A stretch of 64,000 nucleotides of DNA from Rhodoferax sp. (GTDB lineage: Bacteria; Pseudomonadota; Gammaproteobacteria; Burkholderiales; Burkholderiaceae_C), in NCBI GenBank assembly GCA_003133245.1, contig PKWM01000026.1, positions 79,277 to 143,276 of the forward strand. Reading direction: 5' to 3'. Of this stretch, positions 31,227-39,983 are shown in pieces. The position numbers and the translations under genes were made by a program. The notes beneath the pieces were generated by a model. It worked only from the letters and a program-made list of their open reading frames with translations, was not told the origin of the DNA and made no database searches. The first letter of the stretch is position 1, and each line of letters begins with the position of its first letter.

Positions 31227-32285
31227 TCAATTGCCAAAAAGTTCCGCCTCCCGGTTCGGCGGCGTCACACCCAGATGCAGGTAGGCCGCCAATGTGGCGA
31301 TGCGCCCGCGCGGAGTGCGCTGCAAATAGCCCTGCTGGATCAGATAGGGCTCGATCACGTCTTCAATCGTTTCGCGCTCTTCACCAATGCTGGCGGCGAT
31401 GTTGTCCAAGCCGACCGGGCCGCCGTCAAAGCGGTGAATCACCGCCTCCAGCAGCTTGCGGTCCATCACGTCAAAACCTTCGCGGTCCACATCGAGCATG
31501 GCCAGCGCGCGGTTGGCAATGTCGAGCGTGATGTGCCCGATGCCTTTCACGTCGGCATAGTCGCGTACCCGGCGCAGCAAGCGGTTGGCAATGCGCGGTG
31601 TACCGCGGGCCCGGCGGGCAATCTCGAAGCCGCCGACATCATCGGTGGGCACGTTAAGCAAGCCGGCACTGCGCTTGACGATCCGCGCCAGTTCTTCGGG
31701 CGAGTAAAACTCCAGCCTGGAGACAATGCCGAAACGGTCGCGCAAGGGGTTGGTCAACATGCCCGCGCGGGTGGTGGCGCCGATCAGGGTGAAGGGCTGC
31801 AAATCGAGTTTGATCGAGCGCGCCGCCGGTCCTTCGCCGATCATGATGTCGATCTTGTAGTCTTCCAGCGCCGGATACAAAATTTCTTCCACCACCGGGC
31901 TCAGGCGGTGAATTTCATCAATGAACAGAACGTCATTTTTTTCCAGGTTCGTCAGCAGCGCGGCCAGGTCCTTGGGCTTTTCCAGCACCGGGCCGCTGGT
32001 CTGGCGAAGGTTCACGCCGAGCTCGTGTGCAATGATGTGGCTGAGCGTGGTTTTACCCAGCCCGGGCGGACCGAACAGCAGCACATGGTCGAGCGCTTCG
32101 CCGCGCAATTTGGCCGCGCTGATGAAAATTTCAAGTTGTTCGCGCACCTTGAGCTGGCCGACATATTCGTCGAGCAGCTTGGGGCGCAGCGCGCGCTCGA
32201 CCGCCTCTTCGTTGGGCGAAGCAGGCGCACCCGACAACATGCGTTTGGGCGGCGGGGCGGCAAAGTCGTCAGTTTGTATGGTCAC
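31227..32285 (-). CDS. ruvB: Holliday junction branch migration helicase RuvB
   Basis: RuvB is the AAA+ motor of the RuvABC complex. The sequence has [20 protein letters not shown] (Walker A), [12 protein letters not shown] (Walker B) and the C-terminal winged-helix [17 protein letters not shown]. The start is taken as the GTG at 32285 ([15 protein letters not shown], 352 residues), the family's normal length; the frame stays open to an ATG at 32423, but those residues do not resemble RuvB. ruvA and ruvC are not adjacent. Confidence 0.94.
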   Translation of the reverse strand: MTIQTDDFAAPPPKRMLSGAPASPNEEAVERALRPKLLDEYVGQLKVREQLEIFISAAKLRGEALDHVLLFGPPGLGKTTLSHIIAHELGVNLRQTSGPVLEKPKDLAALLTNLEKNDVLFIDEIHRLSPVVEEILYPALEDYKIDIMIGEGPAARSIKLDLQPFTLIGATTRAGMLTNPLRDRFGIVSRLEFYSPEELARIVKRSAGLLNVPTDDVGGFEIARRARGTPRIANRLLRRVRDYADVKGIGHITLDIANRALAMLDVDREGFDVMDRKLLEAVIHRFDGGPVGLDNIAASIGEERETIEDVIEPYLIQQGYLQRTPRGRIATLAAYLHLGVTPPNREAELFGN

Positions 32286-32704
32286 GGCGAATTCAGATTG
32301 GAAGCGGGTCTTGACTATAGCCGTTAGAAAAATGCATCGCTGCGGTCGATTATGGATGTTTCCTGAAATGATGCCATACCAAACCCCATTCAACGTGCGG
32401 TGAGGATCAGGCCGCTGGGGCACTCAGCTTCGCGGCTGTCCCCCGGCCTTTGGCCTCATCTACCTACGCAGAACAACCGGGCAGCCCGATTTGCGCTGGA
32501 TCAAGCTGCCTGGATGCTCTGCTTCGTGTCCCCCGCCCTGCTGCGGAGCCACCCGCTGCGTTGCCTTCGGCCCATACACGTCTGGACCTCAATTCTTGCT
32601 TTGCCACGACAAGCTGCATCAGGTCGTCTTGGCCAGAACGGTGTTGTGACTTTCGGAACTCTCATTAGGAGACAACGATTCAACAGTTCAGCAGACTCCC
32701 AGGA
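32286..32704. other. Non-coding gap between ruvB and the DUF294 gene
   Basis: This 419-base stretch has no open frame with recognisable similarity on either strand. It must contain the ruvB promoter near its left end. The right part has G+C-rich text without clear inverted repeats; I see no RNA gene or mobile element. Confidence 0.5.
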
Positions 32705-34543
32705 TCAGGCATCCAACCGAAAATGCAATTGCAGATACAGACGAAATTGATCGATGATGGCCAGCGCATTTTTGATTTGATTGCGGTCGAGTGTGCTCAA
32801 GCTTGCCAGTTCAATCAGGTTGTTCACCGGCTGCCCCAGGGCGATTTGGTGCAGGTTATTGCGCAACTTGATCATCATCAGGAAGTGCAGCGTCTGCTTC
32901 AGATCACGCACGAGTTCCGGTGCCAGTATCTTTAGCTCGGCCAGGGCTTGCAGTCGCTCGGCAGTACCAAGGGCCGTCACATTGTGTTCCAGCGCCAGTG
33001 CGCGCGCGCCATGAACGATCGGGAAAGTACCGAGTTTTTTGAGGTCGAAGGCCTCAGCCTGATGACCAAACAGGCCGGTCAGGCGCTGCCACCAGGTGTT
33101 GGTGGGATCGCGGAACTGATTCACGGAGTTCGCCAGTTGGGCGATGAAAATATCGCTGCCAGCGACCAGACTCAATGCCTGCGCACGTGCGCTGGCCAAC
33201 AGGGTGACGTCGCCTGAGACGGTGCGGGCGTCCACGAAAATTGCAAGGTTCATGGTGCCATCTGAATTGCCATCGACCAACCAATGCCCGATGGTTTCCT
33301 TGAACTCCGAAAGCGGTTGGCACCACAGCGGGTTGGTCACCATGATATTGCCGGGACAAGGCGGATAACCAAAGCTCAGCAGCGCGGTACTGAAACGCGC
33401 CACAATGTCAGCTAGGCCCGCGCAGTGGTAGCCGTCGCGCAGCAGCAAGGCGTTGTCCTGGTCTGTTTTGAGGATTTGCTCTCCTCGGCCTTCGCTGCCC
33501 ATCACCAGCAGGCAACTGTTTTGCACCAGCTCAGGCGGTGCCAGCAGCGACCACAAGCGGGCAAATATTTGCGCGTTCAAGCCGCTGACCAGGCGTGCAA
33601 CGATATCGATGCGAACGCCGCCGCGCACCAGCATCGCGATTGTGTCGTCCACCTGCTGCGCCGCCAGTTTGAGTTCATCTGTGTTGTTGGCCTGATCCAC
33701 CTGCAAAGTGATCAGGTGCGAGTGGTTGGAGACAAAACCCATCAGGTCGAGTTGGTTCAATATACCCAGAATCTCGTCGCCCTGCTTGACCAAAATCCGG
33801 TGTACGCGATGGCGCAACATGGTGAGCAGCGCATCAAACAACTCTGCCTCCGGCGGCAGCGTAATCAACTCATAGTGCGCTATCTCGCGCACCGCCAGCG
33901 GCTGCGGTTTCAGCATCGCATCGCGCAGGTCGGTGGTCGTGAAGAAGCCCAGGCGTGGCACGCCCGCTTCAACGTCACGCACCAGTGCGCTGGTGCGTTT
34001 GTGCTCTGACATAATTTTGCAAACCGCCACCATGTCCTGTGCGCCATCGACGTAAAAAGGTGGGTGCAAGGCAATGTCGCTCACCCGCATCAGCATCAAG
34101 GAAAGTAATTCGCGGTTGTGATTGACATCTTCTTCGTCGCTGAGTTGGCGCGACATGTCGGTAAAAACGCGGGCACTGAATCGTGCATTGCTGGCCAGCA
34201 GGGCAAGAATGGTGCTGCGTGGCAACTGCCACGCCTGCACTGCATCGAGCGTCGTGGCGCTGGCACAACCACGCTCGGTAATCAGATCGCGCCAGCCGAC
34301 CGTTTCACCCGCACCCAACACCACATTTTGTTCGTTTCCCTCAAGTTGGATATGCCCGCAGAGCAGCAGCCACAGGTGCTCAGCTTTCGCTCGGGGTGCC
34401 AGCAGGAGTGTGCCCGGAGTCAGGCTAACCCGCACGGCACTTTGGCGCACCAGAGCCTGTTCGGTGACATTGAGCTGGTCAAAGGGAGCAACATCGAAAC
34501 AAAAAACGTCTGTCACTTGGGACTGTTGTTGGATGAAAAACAA
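32705..34543 (-). CDS. Cyclic-nucleotide-binding / CBS / DUF294 nucleotidyltransferase-like protein
   Basis: The 612-residue cytoplasmic protein has three parts: an N-terminal cNMP-binding-like beta-barrel (about 20-140), a CBS pair (about 155-285), and a DUF294 nucleotidyltransferase domain with GSEGRGEQILKTDQDNALL, followed by a DUF294 C-terminal helical domain. The family often lies beside acetate permease genes, as here with actP upstream on the same strand, and is thought to be regulatory; its ligand and target are unknown. A strong terminator separates it from actP, so it probably has its own promoter. Confidence 0.88.
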   Translation of the reverse strand: MFFIQQQSQVTDVFCFDVAPFDQLNVTEQALVRQSAVRVSLTPGTLLLAPRAKAEHLWLLLCGHIQLEGNEQNVVLGAGETVGWRDLITERGCASATTLDAVQAWQLPRSTILALLASNARFSARVFTDMSRQLSDEEDVNHNRELLSLMLMRVSDIALHPPFYVDGAQDMVAVCKIMSEHKRTSALVRDVEAGVPRLGFFTTTDLRDAMLKPQPLAVREIAHYELITLPPEAELFDALLTMLRHRVHRILVKQGDEILGILNQLDLMGFVSNHSHLITLQVDQANNTDELKLAAQQVDDTIAMLVRGGVRIDIVARLVSGLNAQIFARLWSLLAPPELVQNSCLLVMGSEGRGEQILKTDQDNALLLRDGYHCAGLADIVARFSTALLSFGYPPCPGNIMVTNPLWCQPLSEFKETIGHWLVDGNSDGTMNLAIFVDARTVSGDVTLLASARAQALSLVAGSDIFIAQLANSVNQFRDPTNTWWQRLTGLFGHQAEAFDLKKLGTFPIVHGARALALEHNVTALGTAERLQALAELKILAPELVRDLKQTLHFLMMIKLRNNLHQIALGQPVNNLIELASLSTLDRNQIKNALAIIDQFRLYLQLHFRLDA

Positions 34544-34611
34544 GTTCAGAGAGCGCGTTCCTGCAAATCATTATCAACCCATTTGCGCAGCGCAGGCGAA
34601 TAAATTGAACT

Positions 34612-34648
34612 CAAAAAAAAGACTGCCAACGCTGTGTTGGCAGTCTTT
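34612..34648 (-). terminator. Rho-independent terminator downstream of actP
   Basis: On the minus strand AAAGACTGCCAAC pairs perfectly with GTTGGCAGTCTTT over 13 bases around a 5-base loop, and eight T residues end the structure. It is placed 60 bases after the actP stop and before the DUF294 gene. Confidence 0.93.
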
Positions 34649-34707
34649 GCAGAGACCTGCTTCGGTGGCCGACGATCAAATCGGCTGCCGAGCTTGTCTG
34701 CGATCTT

Positions 34708-36399
34708 TCAACGCCCCGAGTTGGAAGCCGAACCAATACCGGTTTCAGAGCGCACTTCTTGCGCCGGGTAGCCTTCGCGGTCAACCGCCGCACGTGCACT
34801 GTGATCCATCAGGGACACCAGCCAGATCACAAGAAACGCCGCCGGGATCGAGAAGATGGCCGCTGAGTCATACGGGAACCAGGCTGAACCCGCCGGGTGA
34901 TGCAAAGCCAGCACCCACACGGCATTGGAGCCCACCGTCAGCACCACAGCCATGATCAGCCCGACAAAGCCACCTGTGACCGCACCCTTGGTGGTGCAAT
35001 CTTTCCACAGCACCGACATGAACAACACCGGGAAGTTGGCCGAGGCAGCGACCACAAAAGCCAGCATGACCATGAAGGCGACGTTTTCTTTCTCGAACGC
35101 GATCCCAAAGAACACGGCGATGATGCCGAGGATCACAACGGTGATCCGCGAAGCGCGCAGTTCATCAGCCTGGTCAACCCGGCCTTTTCTCCAAACGGAG
35201 GCGTACAAGTCATGCGACACGGCCGAAGCACCCGACAAGGTCAAACCGGCTACCACGGCCAGAATGGTGGCAAAGGCCACGGCCGAGATAAAGCCCATGA
35301 ACGCGTTGCCACCGACCGCCCTGGACAAATGCACCGCGGCCATATTGCCGCCACCGGTCAGTCCTTTGGAGATGTCACCACCGACAAAATAGTCCATCGG
35401 ATTGGGGATCAGGTTGGTGATGGCACCGAAACCGATGATGAAGGTCAGGATGTAGAAATAGCCGATCCAGGTGGTTGCCCAGCCGACGGATTTACGTGCT
35501 TCCTTGGCGCTCGAGACGGTAAAAAAGCGCATCAAAATGTGCGGCAGGCCAGCCGTACCAAACATCAGCGCCATGCCGATCGAGATCGCCGAGATCGGAC
35601 TCGTGATCAGCGTACCCGGGCCCATGATGGCATCTTTCTTGGAATGCACCTCAATCGCTTTGGCAAACATGGCTTCGGGTGAGAAACCAAATTGCATCAT
35701 CACCGCTCCAGCCATAAAGGTGGCACCGCCGAGCAGCATGCAGGCCTTGATAATCTGCACCCAGGAGGTCGCCGTCATGCCGCCAAATAGCACGTAAATC
35801 ATCATGATCGTACCGACCAGAATTTCGGCATAGAGATAATCCAGACCGAATAGCAATTTGATGAGTTGACCGGCGCCGACCATTTGGGCGGTCATGTAGA
35901 ACGCCACCACCACCAGCGAGCCACAGGCGGCAAAAACGCGGATTGGTGTTTGCTCGAAACGGTAGCCTGCTACGTCGGCAAAAGTGAACTTGCCCAGGTT
36001 GCGCAACCGCTCGGCCATCAGGAAGGTGATGAGCGGCCAGCCGACCAGCCAACCAATGGAGTAGATCAGCCCGTCAAAACCGCTGGAGAACACCAGGCCA
36101 GAAATACCCAGAAAAGAAGCCGCTGACATGTAGTCACCGGCAATTGCCAAACCATTTTGAAACCCGGTCAGAGAACCACCCGCAGTGTAGAAGTCAGAGG
36201 CATTCTTGGTGCGGGAGGCCGCCCATTTGGTGATGAACAGCGTCACGATCACAAAGAATGCGAACATCCCGATCGCAGTCCAGTTGGTCGTCTGCTTGAC
36301 GGCTTGACCCATATCGGCACCAGCCGCATAAGCACCGGCTGACAGAGTCAGCAGCGCTGTCAGCGCCAGAGCGCTTTTGTGTTGCGAGAGACGCGTCAT
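34708..36399 (-). CDS. actP: Cation/acetate symporter ActP
   Basis: ActP is a sodium:solute symporter family permease for acetate and related short carboxylates. The 563-residue protein has an N-terminal signal-like helix ([16 protein letters not shown]), about 13 hydrophobic segments, and family motifs such as [20 protein letters not shown]. The ATG overlaps the stop of the DUF485 gene by four bases, the standard yjcH-actP pair. A strong terminator follows. Confidence 0.94.
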   Translation of the reverse strand: MTRLSQHKSALALTALLTLSAGAYAAGADMGQAVKQTTNWTAIGMFAFFVIVTLFITKWAASRTKNASDFYTAGGSLTGFQNGLAIAGDYMSAASFLGISGLVFSSGFDGLIYSIGWLVGWPLITFLMAERLRNLGKFTFADVAGYRFEQTPIRVFAACGSLVVVAFYMTAQMVGAGQLIKLLFGLDYLYAEILVGTIMMIYVLFGGMTATSWVQIIKACMLLGGATFMAGAVMMQFGFSPEAMFAKAIEVHSKKDAIMGPGTLITSPISAISIGMALMFGTAGLPHILMRFFTVSSAKEARKSVGWATTWIGYFYILTFIIGFGAITNLIPNPMDYFVGGDISKGLTGGGNMAAVHLSRAVGGNAFMGFISAVAFATILAVVAGLTLSGASAVSHDLYASVWRKGRVDQADELRASRITVVILGIIAVFFGIAFEKENVAFMVMLAFVVAASANFPVLFMSVLWKDCTTKGAVTGGFVGLIMAVVLTVGSNAVWVLALHHPAGSAWFPYDSAAIFSIPAAFLVIWLVSLMDHSARAAVDREGYPAQEVRSETGIGSASNSGR

Positions 36400-36704
36400 T
36401 TCAGGGCTCCTTTAACCACTTCTTGGGTCAGGTCGTCAAATTCGCCATTGGCGCGACGCACGTAAATAATGGTGATGATGATGGTGAACACCAGCACCCC
36501 AATCCCCATCGGCATGCCATAGGTGGTGACGCCGGAACCGATCTTGGTTTCCAGAAAGGGTTTGTCATAAGCCACCAACAAAATGAAGCCGTAATACACG
36601 ACCATCATGGACCAGGTAAGCCACCAACCGATACGCGATCGCTTGGATTTGAGCTCCTGGTATTTTGGGTTACTGGTAACCCGCTGTATCAAATCGTCTT
36701 GCAT
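36396..36704 (-). CDS. DUF485 membrane protein (YjcH-like)
   Basis: The 102-residue protein has two hydrophobic segments ([17 protein letters not shown] and [17 protein letters not shown]) and belongs to the DUF485/YjcH family that accompanies ActP, probably as a small partner subunit. The start at 36704 (MQDDLIQRV) is preceded by CAGGAGAC on the minus strand; the frame open to 36782 lacks support. It leads a two-gene operon with actP. Confidence 0.92.
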   Translation of the reverse strand: MQDDLIQRVTSNPKYQELKSKRSRIGWWLTWSMMVVYYGFILLVAYDKPFLETKIGSGVTTYGMPMGIGVLVFTIIITIIYVRRANGEFDDLTQEVVKGALK

Positions 36705-37259
36705 GGTTTGTCTCCTGAAAATTAGGACGATGGGGATAGACCGCGTGAACCCAATGGGGAAATCGTTCTTGACTTTCGGCAACGATCACTGACGCTGGAA
36801 CCGGCACCGCAAGCACAACATTGGTTTGAGCCACGCGTTCAGTCTCGTTTTCAAAACTTACAGTGGACTGTCAGTTCGCGTGCCAAATTCGTTTATTTTG
36901 CAGGGGGAAACCCTTAGTTGAGTACGATCCAAACTGAGGTGCCAGTCCAATTGGGCGTAAGACCAAGGTAAGCGCACGGGGCACAATGGCCACCACGGTC
37001 TTTGCGCAATTGCCGCATAAGCCGTGAAGAGGAGACCACTGTGTTTAACCGAGATAATCCATTAGGCGGTTCTTCGAACCTGCACAGCGGCTGGCGGTCG
37101 ATTTGCGGTCATTTTGAACAGTCACTCGTCGTCCATAGCCCAAGCTATGAACTCCTCATGCCAGTCCAAACTGCCTCGCAACTCGCCTCACCATCCATCT
37201 GTGCCCTAATGGATTTTCTCGGTTTAAAGGACTTGGCGAGCAACGTCTGCTGGCTCTGT
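36705..37259. other. Intergenic region before the response regulator
   Basis: About 550 bases hold no complete gene. The left part must carry the DUF485-actP promoter. The right part leads into the 3' remnant of a histidine kinase at 37260. No repeat or RNA gene was recognised. Confidence 0.5.
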
Positions 37260-37364
37260 TTGTGGCTGGAATCGGAACCCGGGCAAGGAGCAACTTTCTG
37301 GTTCCAGCTGCCGCTTGGTAGCCGGGTGAGTGGGTCGGCAGTATTAAAACAAGGAGACGCATGA
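37260..37364 (+). pseudogene. 3' remnant of a histidine kinase gene
   Basis: The frame ending at 37364 encodes LWLESEPGQGATFWFQLPL, the G2 box and last beta-strand typical of histidine-kinase ATPase domains, yet no kinase sequence precedes it. The stop codon overlaps the ATG of the response regulator at 37361 (ATGA), as it would in an intact kinase-regulator operon. The simplest explanation is an internal deletion that removed almost the whole kinase gene. Confidence 0.72.
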
Positions 37365-37738
37365 TGAGCCAAAAAATACTGGTTGCTGATGATGAACCGA
37401 ACATCGTTATTTCACTCGAATACCTGCTCAAGCGCGAAGGCTACACGGTGTTGGTGGCACGCGACGGCCAGGAAGCCCTCGATATGATCGCCACCGAGCA
37501 CCCCGCCTTGGTGCTGCTCGATGTGATGATGCCCAAAAAAACCGGTTTTGAGGTTTGCCAGGCGGTGCGCGCGAGCGAAGGCTTGCAGAGCACCAAAATT
37601 CTGATGCTGAGCGCCAAAGGGCGTGACACCGACATTGCCAAAGGGCTGGCATTGGGGGCCGATGCTTACATGACAAAACCGTTTTCAACCCGTGAGTTGG
37701 TGCAAAAAGTGGCTGATATGCTGGGCTCGCCTCCATGA
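37361..37738 (+). CDS. Single-domain response regulator
   Basis: The 125-residue protein is a bare REC domain with the acidic pair DDE near residue 10, phospho-acceptor aspartate in LVLLDVMMPKK and the lysine in YMTKPF. There is no output domain. ATGs at 37361 and 37364 are both possible after AAGGAG; the first overlaps the stop of the kinase remnant. The stop overlaps the start of the exonuclease fusion gene. With its kinase missing, phosphorylation must come from elsewhere, if it occurs. Confidence 0.92.
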   Translation: MMSQKILVADDEPNIVISLEYLLKREGYTVLVARDGQEALDMIATEHPALVLLDVMMPKKTGFEVCQAVRASEGLQSTKILMLSAKGRDTDIAKGLALGADAYMTKPFSTRELVQKVADMLGSPP

Positions 37739-39903
37739 AAATAGAGCACCGCTTGCTGCTGCCCATTGCTGCGGCGGGCCTGGCCTTGGCGCTCTGGATC
37801 GGTTTGACTCTGGTGCTGGTGGGTGCCACGCTGGAGAACGTAGAGCGTCAGACTGTGGCTGGCCTGCTGGCGCCGCGTCTGGCCCTTCTGGTGCTCAGTT
37901 GGGCGCTGGCATTGGCGCTGGTGGCGGTGGTTTTGCAGATCCTCTTCAAACGCTATCGGGTGGCACCGGCGCGCTTGCTGGAGCAAACCCGGGTTTTGCT
38001 AAGAGCGCAGTTGCCCCAGCAGATCGCGCCCACAGGCACACCTGAGCTACGCTTGCTGGCTCAATCAATCAACGAGCTGGCGGTCCAGCGCGACGCTTTG
38101 CGCGCCAACATGACGCAGCGCATTGCCGAGGCGAACGTGGACGTGCAGCAGGAAAAGAATCGTCTGGCCGCCCTGATGGCCGAACTGACGCAGAGCGTGG
38201 TGGTATGTAATCTGGAGGGTCGTATCCTGCTTTACAACAGCCGGGCGCGCTTGCAGTTTCGTGCGCTCTCCAACACACCGGCGCTGGCCGACGGGGCCGA
38301 GCTGATCGGCATCGGGCGCTCCATTTACGCCGTCTTTGAGCGCCAGTTGGTGGCGCATGCGCTGGAGGTGATTGAGCTGCGCCTGGCACGCGGCGCTGCC
38401 AGCCCGTCCGCGCAGTTTGTGACCACCACCCGAACCGGGCAACTGCTGCGGGTGCAGATGGCACCGGTGCGCGCGGTCGATACGTCAGCGCCTCAGCCCG
38501 GTGGCATCAATGGCTTTGTACTGATGCTCGACAACGTGACGCGCGCTTATGAAGAAGAAACCTTGCGCGACCAGTTGCTGCACGGCCTGACCGAGCGCAG
38601 CCGCTCCTCACTGGCCAATATGCAGGCAGCGGTGGACATGCTGGCTTATCCTGATCTTGACGCGCCGCTGCGCGAGCGCTTTCTGGGCGTGGTGCGCGAC
38701 GAGGTCAGCGCCATGAGCCAGCGCATTGTCGAGCTGGCACAGCGCACCACCCAGGATTTGAAAACCCGCTGGCCGCTGGAGGAAATACTCGGCACCGATT
38801 TGCTGGCGGCGGCACAGCGGCGCATTCAAGCCCATTGCCAGCGACCGGTGACTTTGGCCGAGCCGTGCGCCGAGTTGTGGCTGCGAGTGGACAGTTTTTC
38901 ATTGCTACAGGCGCTGGCGTATCTGGGGCACCGCCTGGTCGAGGAGTTCGAGGTCAAGTACCTGCAGTTGCGTCTGCGAGCAGTGCAGGGGCGCGCGCAG
39001 CTCGACCTGATCTGGAGCGGTCACACCGTCAGCAGCGAGACTGTCATGACTTGGGAAATGGCGTCGATGCAATTTGGCAGCGAGGGCACGCCACTGACGG
39101 TGCGCGATGTGGTGGAGCGCCACGGCGGCGAGATGTGGTTTGAGCGCGAACGCGTGCGGCACGAAGCTTTCTTCAGGTTCCTGCTGCCGCTGGCCAACGC
39201 GCAAGAGCAGATCGAAGCGGGTCAAGCGACCCACGACCAGGGGCGGCCCGAGTTTTATGACTTTGATCTGTTTCAGGCCAGCGACGAGAGCCGTGCGCTC
39301 GACGAGCGACCTTTGTCCTCATTGACGTTGACGGTGTTTGACACTGAAACCACCGGTTTGAACCCGTCCCTGGGCGATGAAATCATCCAGATCGGAGCCG
39401 TGCGCATTGTCAACGGCAAGCTGCGCAAGGGTGAATGCTTTGACCAACTGGTTAATCCGGCGCGCTTGATCCCGGAGGCGACGATCCCGATCCACGGCAT
39501 CACACAGGACATGGTTCAGGGCCAGCTTGCCATTGGTGCGGTGCTACCGGCCTTTTATGCGTTCGCGCAGGACACGGTGCTGGTGGCGCATAACGCGGCG
39601 TTTGACATGAAGTTTTTGCAACTCAAAGAGGCCAGCACCGGCCTGGTCTTTCGCCAGCCGGTGCTTGACACTTTGCTGCTGTCGGCACTGGTTCATCCGC
39701 AGCAGGAATCGCACCGGCTCGAAGCCATTGCCGAGCGTTTCAACATTGCCGTGCGCGCCCGCCACACTGCGCTGGGCGACGCCATGGTGACGGCCGAAGT
39801 TCTGCTGCGTCTGCTGCCGCTACTCGCCGAGATGGGGATTCACACCCTGGGCGAAGCGCGCTTTGCCTCGCAGAAGACTTATTACGCCCGGCTCAAATAT
39901 TAA
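37735..39903 (+). CDS. Membrane pseudokinase fused to DEDDh 3'-5' exonuclease domain
   Basis: The 722-residue protein begins with two transmembrane helices (about 8-30 and 48-70), then a HAMP-like linker and a PAS-like domain (SVVVCNLEGRILLYNSRARL). The next 200 residues have the layout of a histidine kinase, but the H-box position reads TERSRSSLANMQ without a histidine and the N-box lacks the key asparagine. The C-terminal part is a DnaQ-type exonuclease with VFDTETTGLN, HNAAFDMKFL and HTALGDAMVTAE, so all DEDDh residues are present. It overlaps the response regulator gene by four bases. A membrane-tied nuclease controlled by a degenerate kinase is a reasonable reading; substrate and signal are unknown. 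Confidence 0.87.
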   Translation: MKIEHRLLLPIAAAGLALALWIGLTLVLVGATLENVERQTVAGLLAPRLALLVLSWALALALVAVVLQILFKRYRVAPARLLEQTRVLLRAQLPQQIAPTGTPELRLLAQSINELAVQRDALRANMTQRIAEANVDVQQEKNRLAALMAELTQSVVVCNLEGRILLYNSRARLQFRALSNTPALADGAELIGIGRSIYAVFERQLVAHALEVIELRLARGAASPSAQFVTTTRTGQLLRVQMAPVRAVDTSAPQPGGINGFVLMLDNVTRAYEEETLRDQLLHGLTERSRSSLANMQAAVDMLAYPDLDAPLRERFLGVVRDEVSAMSQRIVELAQRTTQDLKTRWPLEEILGTDLLAAAQRRIQAHCQRPVTLAEPCAELWLRVDSFSLLQALAYLGHRLVEEFEVKYLQLRLRAVQGRAQLDLIWSGHTVSSETVMTWEMASMQFGSEGTPLTVRDVVERHGGEMWFERERVRHEAFFRFLLPLANAQEQIEAGQATHDQGRPEFYDFDLFQASDESRALDERPLSSLTLTVFDTETTGLNPSLGDEIIQIGAVRIVNGKLRKGECFDQLVNPARLIPEATIPIHGITQDMVQGQLAIGAVLPAFYAFAQDTVLVAHNAAFDMKFLQLKEASTGLVFRQPVLDTLLLSALVHPQQESHRLEAIAERFNIAVRARHTALGDAMVTAEVLLRLLPLLAEMGIHTLGEARFASQKTYYARLKY

Positions 39904-39983
39904 GGCCTTACGCCCTGGGGCGATCTCCTGAGCCCGGCAACTCCGTAGAATGATCGGCCTCTCAGGAAAGACCCCAACTCATC

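Noticed and set aside
36872..36887. TTGGCACG on the minus strand upstream of the DUF485-actP operon
   Set aside because: The -24 part looks good but the -12 part is CTGA instead of TTGC and lacks the invariant GC.
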